The position numbers and the translations under genes are program-made. A stretch of 44,904 nt of DNA from a virus. The DNA is taken from the IMG/VR virus record IMGVR_UViG_3300031758_000142, positions 1 through 44,904 of that record. One strand, given 5' to 3'. The notes beneath the pieces are model-generated. The model was not told the DNA's origin, did not search any database, and worked only from the letters and a program-made list of their open reading frames with translations. Below are positions 40,701-44,904 of this stretch, in pieces (within the stretch, counting starts at the first letter, position 1; every line of letters begins with the position of its first letter).

Positions 40701-43700
40701 CAATGAATGATGTCGGTACTTTATTTGAAGGCCGCCAAGATCAAATTAAATTAGAAATCAATAATAACATAGGTAATGTAGAGGCAATCTATGATGACTT
40801 AATTTCTCAAGGGTTCACCCCATTGGAAATATTTACTGCTGTCAGAGATATGGACTTTATGACAACCGGAGAAATGATTGATTTGTTCGGTGCGGAATAT
40901 CGTCAGACAGTAAAAAGTGCTTTAGAGCAAGAAAATTATCCAACAGATTTCTTAAACGAGTTAGAAGCAGATGCCAAGAATTTAAAAGTTGAACAGAATG
41001 CAGGTGATATAGCAAATTTGCTGCGTGAGGTTGGTTTAGGTGTAGTCGATAGTGCAATTACTATGGACGTATTCCTAGATTACCTGAAGCAAAATGGTTT
41101 TGAGCAAATTGCTATTCAAATGATTACTGCTGTTAAAGATTTCGCAAAGAATAAAAATGCAGATTGGACTCAGGTAATGGCTTCGGGTGCTTTGACAGAT
41201 TCTTTGTATACTCAAGAGGGTATAAATTACGCTTTCCAAGTTTCGTCTGAGTTGTTTAGCCAAGCAGGTAGAATTTTGCAAATGGCAAGATTTTTCAATG
41301 AGGTTGGGACTCAGATGGTAATCGAAAAGCAAATGGATTTGGAGAGCATCATTTTAACTCCAAAACAAAAAGAAATCCTTACCAATCTTGTCAACGACTA
41401 TAAAACAAATCAGCAGCGAAATAAAAAGTTGTTAACTGATTTAGAGGATGATTGGTCAGATGATGCATTCAATGCTTACTTCGAATCTGAGAAGCAAGTT
41501 GGTCTAAGTACAATTCGTCTTGCTCAATTTATCGATGCTAGAAAGCCTGGTTTCTACAACGAAAGAATTACTTCGGGTGGTAGTAGAGGTTTGTTGGGTT
41601 TGAGTACGGCAGTTTTGAGTTTTGTTGCCAACATAGAAAATAATCTTCTTAGTACAAATTTTGTTAGTAAATCAGTTCAAAAACTAAGAGATTACATTGG
41701 ATACGGCATCAAGGGCACAACTTTGAGTGTCAACAATTGGCGTATGGCTAGAGAATTGAGTAAGGCTCGCTCTAAGTTTGATGTTGCAACAAATGCAAAA
41801 TTTGGTGTTATAAACAAAGCACAAATTGAAAGATATTACGACAACTTAGGTCAAGTAAACTTCTTTAAAGATCCTCAATGGATTTGGAAATTTATGGAAG
41901 TTTGGGCAAGAAAATCTACAGGGAAGTCGTTGTCTGAAATGACGCTTGAAGAACAAACAGATGCTTTGGATATGACATTGATAAAACTCAAAGACGGCAC
42001 ACTAGAAATGCGTGACGGAAAGAGTTACACACTTGCTCGCAGTATGGCTTGGAGTTTAAGTCTTGGTCCATTGGGCTCAGAAATAACAGGAAGAGCGATG
42101 TCATACGGAGGTGATATAATGTTTGGTTATATGGCTGCTCAGCGGTCTATGATTGACTACTTTCAAAACATCGAAGGTACTCGTTTCCAAGATGGTGTGT
42201 TTGATTCAATGTTGAAAGATGCAAATGGTAATTTGGATGCCAATGCTCTTCGTGCTTTGAGTACTTTAGTTATGGCTGATTCTGAACTTTATGCCAAATT
42301 TGAGCAAGAAGGTTTGAGGCGTACATTGTTGGGTGACAATATCTTCTCTTCGTTTATTTCTAAAAGCAGAGGTAAAATTCGTAAGAATGTTCGTCAGGCA
42401 TATGTTGCCAATCGATTAGCAACTCCTGGTCAAGGATTTGGAGCAGAAGTTAAAAGGCAATTTACATTGTTGGGCCTCAAAAAGAATGCTATGCAGGTAG
42501 GTGATATTGCACTTTGGACATTGATGCCATTTACAAAAGTTCCTGTAAACTTTTTGGGAAGTGCTTTCGTTAAAACAATGCCTATATTGGCAGCACCTAA
42601 GTATGTCTATTCAGAAGGAGCTTACCAATTAAAATGGAGAAAATTTAAAAAAGATTATCCAATTGGTAACAAATTAAATTCTGCTAAGGCTAAAAGAGAT
42701 TATGAGTTAGCAAAAATTGATTTGTTTTCAGCCAAAAGACAGGCAACCTATGATGCTGCTCAAATGGTAACTAGTTTCGCCATATACTCATTTGCTATTT
42801 CTGCTGTTAAATCAGGAGCGATAATGATTAAAGAGGAGCCAGAAAAAGAAGATGCGTTACGTCCTGCACAATTGCGTAGTGGTTTGTATAATGCTACATT
42901 GCATCGTGAGTATATGCTTCAAAATGGTAAAAACTTAATCAATACAGCAGGTAAAACATTCGGTTTGGACATTTTGAGTTATAGCGGAACAGATAATTTC
43001 ATTTCTCGCAGAGGAGGTTTTGCTAAAGAAGGCGATCAAATATTGAACACCAATAACTTTGGTTATTTGGGCTATGCAATGAACTTGTATGGAAGTGTTT
43101 ACACCAACAAAAGAAAAGACCAAAATGATTTGATGGTTCAGTTGTTGGATGATCAGGCGAATGGTTTTATGACTTTGGTAAATACGGCTTTATCTACAGG
43201 TATAGAAACTCTTCCGATGTTCCAAGGGGTTGCTCGTGTTGGTTCTCTTTTGAATGATTATAAAAACCCTGACACACGAAAGCAAGCTTGGAACAATTTT
43301 GTTTCGGGTACATTAAGTACTTCTATGGCTGTTTTCTTTCCTTCTTTGACTTCGTTTGTTTCAAAAGGAAATGCAGAATTGATTCAAAGTCCCAAAGAAG
43401 TTTTTCCTGAAAGAGAAAATGGAAATTGGACTCAATGGTTTGGTAATGTTTCTGTTAACGTAGTTCAAAAACTCAATAGAAACGTATCTTTTAGTCCGGG
43501 TACTAGAAATGAATTTTATGAGGCTCAGATAGGTCCGTTTGGAGAAGATTTGAGTTATAAAGTAACTTATGCAGACCCTGGTACAATAGGTGCTTACATT
43601 CAAGCAATGTTTGATCCTTTCGCATATAGAAAATATACTTCCGTTAATAGATTCAATAAGGCTGATGAAAATGAAACTTTGAAATACAAAGAGGCTGCTT

Positions 43701-44239
43701 TGTTGAATAGCGGTTTGATTAACTTGGCAACAATGTTTCAGCAAATGACAGGTCGTGATTACGAGTGGAAGTGGGATGGTAAAACTGCTGGTATGTATCA
43801 AATTATCACCAATCCTAAGAAAAACAAGTTTGTTTGGAAACAGGATATTTCAACTGGTGGTTTTGATGCACCCAATACTCCTAACTATTTGGAATATACA
43901 TTACCTAACGATTTGTATCGTCAAGAGTTAAGAGAAAGAGGTCAGTCTATGCGTTTGTCCTTGAGACAATATGGTAAGGTGATTCAAGAAAGCATTATAC
44001 CACAAGTTCAATCGTATGTTGAGGCAGGTCAACTTGATATGGCTCAAAAGACCATAGTTGACTTCTTTAAACTTTACGAAACTGCTTTGGCAGGAGCAAA
44101 TGAAGCCTACGATCAGCAATATGCAAATAGACAGAAAGGCTACATTGTAGAAATGCAGAAGAGAGGTTTGATAACTGAGCAAATGATGACGAAAATGGTC
44201 AATATGGGACTCGCTGATCCAAGTGGTTTGATTCGTTAA
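34712..44239 (+). CDS. Giant polyvalent virion protein (3175 aa)
   Basis: A multidomain protein more than twice the size of T7 gp16. Seen in order: disordered, Pro/Gln-rich N-terminus (~60-260); coiled coil (~420-600); membrane-like helices near 680-770 (NIIPAMAATYLTGNPWVGGA); a zinc metallopeptidase-like motif LEHEVSHALIF with HEVSH at 1157-1161; a Gln/Glu-rich linker and a poly-Lys stretch (~1285-1350); an AdoMet methyltransferase VLDYGAGLGLG at 1416-1426; and a kinase-like segment GSKYVYKA near 1712-1719 with AHNILFPETAY and a later LLFIDPYIDL near 1894. The C-terminal third is helical, with LMPFTKVPVNFLGSAFVKTM near 2606 and a hydrophobic helix near 2690. Such toolkits are known as polyvalent proteins, injected with the DNA to protect it and disarm the host. 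Confidence 0.75.
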   Translation: MAENFEELYNQLSNQESFPFYFKTKDDFQKFLLENEEADSVVENLFGVKAASEYLKKKDQPIIQNLTKENSSFQFPSGGQTDQVPQQTQEMVEQPEVGSDQNAGAVEDPLNLMPPVLPAIGYGKSFEAGPGPQIKKKPSDILISKGSYAWNDRGTGSNIFKRYGELYREISRVSNDPNASLTNLQSKINQFVDVYRQLKPTDNVVEDFDTLFKIVEQQQPKLSFNVDENGVRIKPKTSQAPKLIPGTQQGPFLPKEPEAPKPLPSDDAIEGYIAFYKDRGGIIDTRSSETQLTQEVGLVKAENSIDGFLVKEANRLFTNIGGNINKFTFDQPGAIGGDLNPNRKTLYDGLYFVNDRGNIAIDEVFINDQVKRSLSSPLGLLNPKLLEKLEQRFDMSKEEIVDVLTPRLTRLVKAQAEQNLITIQVESKLEKIAPEIKTELEEVNRQVVGDLDKLTKQLKQDQSLYVKELKIRTGSQIAELETTAKSDIEFRYTEYKSIVARGAITEEQNVNLYNQFLEFVNQRTTELNNAEASIYSNSKKEAENYALKLETQAQKQVEQINKKYGIKEENGKKTTAAYRKLKGAYDRAYTEVQNDAKRNSDELGWGLTDLVQSGLEGVAARSIDALSAAVGYENNPFTDMLVVLNTLQQQSAVPMDQFSKVLERDGFLSMNSLKTVVQQIVSQSVNIIPAMAATYLTGNPWVGGAIGWAQDSVRQVGEIYKTTFEKTGSIEAAEEAAALALKTQVLLYPTYALQMIPFAKGFLTKITQGTGVSGFFKKAAIGTTIEEITETGQETTQQYVNYISTTDDAQPKTFLEYASENAFTTAIDVAPATIVLGGSGAAIENYSETQLEKTKTAILSRLEDIGMSQVVADMLQVVGPNGISIVPEYLYRNGVLSDTEFLQMKSVFSEVAKTFPQIKEVILDKDSQKFFVSQSIKKKKLEALLEKVDNSDIKISIEARIKEIDKTLGSLASNEKVPFSKVTFSDGTSIVLSDIEFAEQIANKKFMNDLANESVTVETSNAKLQDAIDKAKEKIQKEILKGPQELVNLKSRITDRGVTVDNEQAFEEKLNKAVERGQQNGDIISEQAKKLQNLLNAIAPGSKIIFMNEEEYKNAMPLVSGNVDSRGNFTFLRGKDGSLGVEVHINLDKALSNTLEHEVSHALIFKTLGNDPELFDKMVTALENASNKALGAEADNLKALVKEYVGSERSLEFLAEASSLLARDGQRMSLTTIENIAKVISDVVAYISGGKVQLYQSIKTKEGFINYMNALADTLSSGEFSEVLNQPIQNAVQEQTASQVSVQPEATVGQEVEQGKSQTEPQGVTQEGQDQEVTTPTEKQPTQKKKKKNKIAEPVELSPEVNSYLDGDENPLGTFFASRSQIDFEETSGSTQVATTIGSYKKVADLIKTANLKGDVLDYGAGLGLGSDVMSKILGRDIETLEGNNKKWKSKKPTTYRSSVDINKKFDSIVSLNVLNVVEKATRDAIVFDIFDKLNDNGKAFISTRGWEGDVKKTKNGTPGLEKNSFYVNKKSGLTYQKGFDSDELVDYVQDILGPNAIVQKNNNFGKVGVVITKLPEEQVQTTSKSQKIFTDEKGNPRNVKNLGKLAEDTIPIQANEQSIGSLGKAAVNEIFRIYQGLGVDPYTVPSVDYGKNPQETVKDPNDRNKKLDAPLIEKWARDNKVYIANYMNLFPPERQLAKDRTMESIIFISEGSKYVYKAAQPTYAHSYLGLIRKTMAHNILFPETAYEIVGFTKVKGDPTLRIILKQPAFKLDEVVLLERLQERVQIITDRVLESPKYGPIGVMNDERREAIDDFVEESEAVFNDVVETLKAKGLTAKFDKRGTYLIGVNEEEGIFVDDLHSGAMDEIIMNDPMRLPENADSSANIYLDDEQNLLFIDPYIDLTKTGPGSWLDKNINPLFDKFIGEATSKSQLDFTQIKPEFDAALAQTFGTPTGAFQVLIQKGYTPKRIKEALGAYDFDRYQSSFKQAQAIVATKTMNDVGTLFEGRQDQIKLEINNNIGNVEAIYDDLISQGFTPLEIFTAVRDMDFMTTGEMIDLFGAEYRQTVKSALEQENYPTDFLNELEADAKNLKVEQNAGDIANLLREVGLGVVDSAITMDVFLDYLKQNGFEQIAIQMITAVKDFAKNKNADWTQVMASGALTDSLYTQEGINYAFQVSSELFSQAGRILQMARFFNEVGTQMVIEKQMDLESIILTPKQKEILTNLVNDYKTNQQRNKKLLTDLEDDWSDDAFNAYFESEKQVGLSTIRLAQFIDARKPGFYNERITSGGSRGLLGLSTAVLSFVANIENNLLSTNFVSKSVQKLRDYIGYGIKGTTLSVNNWRMARELSKARSKFDVATNAKFGVINKAQIERYYDNLGQVNFFKDPQWIWKFMEVWARKSTGKSLSEMTLEEQTDALDMTLIKLKDGTLEMRDGKSYTLARSMAWSLSLGPLGSEITGRAMSYGGDIMFGYMAAQRSMIDYFQNIEGTRFQDGVFDSMLKDANGNLDANALRALSTLVMADSELYAKFEQEGLRRTLLGDNIFSSFISKSRGKIRKNVRQAYVANRLATPGQGFGAEVKRQFTLLGLKKNAMQVGDIALWTLMPFTKVPVNFLGSAFVKTMPILAAPKYVYSEGAYQLKWRKFKKDYPIGNKLNSAKAKRDYELAKIDLFSAKRQATYDAAQMVTSFAIYSFAISAVKSGAIMIKEEPEKEDALRPAQLRSGLYNATLHREYMLQNGKNLINTAGKTFGLDILSYSGTDNFISRRGGFAKEGDQILNTNNFGYLGYAMNLYGSVYTNKRKDQNDLMVQLLDDQANGFMTLVNTALSTGIETLPMFQGVARVGSLLNDYKNPDTRKQAWNNFVSGTLSTSMAVFFPSLTSFVSKGNAELIQSPKEVFPERENGNWTQWFGNVSVNVVQKLNRNVSFSPGTRNEFYEAQIGPFGEDLSYKVTYADPGTIGAYIQAMFDPFAYRKYTSVNRFNKADENETLKYKEAALLNSGLINLATMFQQMTGRDYEWKWDGKTAGMYQIITNPKKNKFVWKQDISTGGFDAPNTPNYLEYTLPNDLYRQELRERGQSMRLSLRQYGKVIQESIIPQVQSYVEAGQLDMAQKTIVDFFKLYETALAGANEAYDQQYANRQKGYIVEMQKRGLITEQMMTKMVNMGLADPSGLIR

Positions 44240-44249
44240 AAAAATTTCG

Positions 44250-44257
44250 TAACTTTG
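44250..44257 (+). promoter_or_regulatory. Late promoter -7 box TAACTTTG
   Basis: A perfect TAnnTTTG box ends 4 nt before the ATG at 44262, the shortest distance in the window. It starts just after the stop of the polyvalent gene. Confidence 0.6.
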
Positions 44258-44261
44258 ATAT

Positions 44262-44828
44262 ATGCCACTCGAACTCAAAATAGGTATTATTAACAATGAT
44301 GACAATATCATCATTAGTGACGATACCGGTAACTACAATGCGATAAGTAATCTTGGTGGTTGGGGAGCACCTAATGCTGCTTATACCAACCCACCTGTTA
44401 CAGCAATTGCGTTAGATATATTTCTGCCGGGTACAATTACAACTATTGGTTCTTCTGCTCTTTTGGGCACAACCTTTTTTACTACAACCGACAGGGCTTA
44501 CAATCTTTTTACTGATCCATCTACTGTGGTTCCCACATTTGCATTGCAAGATGGAGTTTGGAAGTTCGTTATTACTTACACAATTAGCGGAACACCCAAT
44601 GTAGTTACAAAGTATGCACTTCGTACAAATGTTATTCGTTGTTCAATTGCCAAATTGGCTCTTGGAAATATGGATATGAATAATTTCGAAGAGGCAAAAC
44701 TTTTGTACGATAAAATGGTTCAAGCCTTTGAATGTGAAGACTATACCTTGGCTCAAGAGTTATACGAAGAGATAAACTATTTCTTTACTGATTGTTCTCC
44801 ATATTCAATTAATTCTTGTGGTTGCTAA
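44262..44828 (+). CDS. Structural-type protein with Cys-rich C-terminus (188 aa)
   Basis: The first ~110 residues are beta-rich (MPLELKIGIINNDDNIIISD, then YNAISNLGGWGAPNAAYTNP), the remainder helical with an acidic stretch (NNFEEAKLLYDKMVQAFECE) and a final DCSPYSINSCGC. From memory, similar proteins appear among Bacteroidota phage tail and baseplate genes. Its leaderless promoter indicates a separate transcript. The role is probably in the tail, but this is uncertain. The stop overlaps the next ATG by one base. Confidence 0.5.
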   Translation: MPLELKIGIINNDDNIIISDDTGNYNAISNLGGWGAPNAAYTNPPVTAIALDIFLPGTITTIGSSALLGTTFFTTTDRAYNLFTDPSTVVPTFALQDGVWKFVITYTISGTPNVVTKYALRTNVIRCSIAKLALGNMDMNNFEEAKLLYDKMVQAFECEDYTLAQELYEEINYFFTDCSPYSINSCGC

Positions 44829-44904
44829 TGACTTTTACTACTCTATATAGTTACATTGGAACTTACCTTGCGGTGAGAAAAGCTATTGTTGCTAATGAGA
44901 ATGT
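44828..44904 (+). CDS. Partial hypothetical protein (N-terminus only)
   Basis: The ATG at 44828 overlaps the preceding stop (TAATG) and opens a frame that continues to the window end, with 25 residues visible (MTFTTLYSYIGTYLAVRKAI, then VANEN). The TAATG junction is the same as between the connector genes. Nothing more can be said without downstream sequence. Confidence 0.5.
   Translation, partial: MTFTTLYSYIGTYLAVRKAIVANEN

Noticed and set aside
1-44904. CRISPR array or insertion sequence
   Set aside because: No regularly spaced identical repeats with unique spacers and no transposase were seen. The short repeats at 12.4-13.6 kb lack spacer structure.

Overview
The window looks like a large part of a tailed-phage genome, probably a short-tailed (podovirus-like) phage of a Bacteroidota host. 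The host clue is the promoter type. Six plus-strand gene or operon starts carry a TAnnTTTG box (the Bacteroidota -7 element) 4-12 nt before the ATG, and most genes lack a strong Shine-Dalgarno site. The gene content is viral: portal, scaffold-like, capsid, ring, nozzle and ejection-type proteins, plus many tiny unknown genes. No large terminase and no DNA or RNA polymerase was recognised, so the genome continues outside the window.

Left arm (1-11998, minus strand): about 40 small, tightly packed genes, often joined by ATGA stop/start overlaps. Recognisable members are a DnaA domain IV-like protein, a membrane-anchored glucosaminidase-like lysin, a serine recombinase, two short cytosine-C5-methylase-like proteins, a YubB-type protein, an SH3-barrel protein, FlbD-like proteins and a cysteine-cluster protein. 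A 45-nt element at 11537-11581 has the acceptor stem, T-arm and CCA of a tRNA but no D-arm or anticodon arm.

Non-coding block (12000-13780): about 1.8 kb without a convincing gene. A plausible minus-strand promoter (12471-12502) would give a long, hairpin-rich leader in front of the left arm. Further right are four copies of a near-palindromic 25-bp element, three operator-like palindromes, two GC-rich alternating purine-pyrimidine blocks, degenerate ~41-bp repeats and a 15-bp tandem repeat. This mix makes it the best candidate for a replication origin or control region.

Middle (13782-18124, minus strand): DNA metabolism. It holds a GroES-like co-chaperonin, tRNA-Thr(TGT), a full cytosine-C5 methyltransferase whose gene contains a second 304-aa reading frame, an HNH nuclease, a YqaJ-type exonuclease and an SSB. 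A divergent promoter region (18125-18201) separates it from plus-strand regulators and a RusA resolvase (18202-19209).

Right arm (19487-44904, plus strand): virion genes in a T7/P22-like order: portal, scaffold-like, major capsid, decoration-like, two unknowns, connector-type proteins, a 1527-aa nozzle-like protein, two ejection-type proteins, and a 3175-aa polyvalent protein with metallopeptidase, methyltransferase and kinase-like segments. Intrinsic terminators and short-leader promoters divide this arm into transcription units. An unusual 10-bp motif, GGGTCTCVGA, recurs through the window in all reading frames and points towards the non-coding block from both sides in the left 17 kb.
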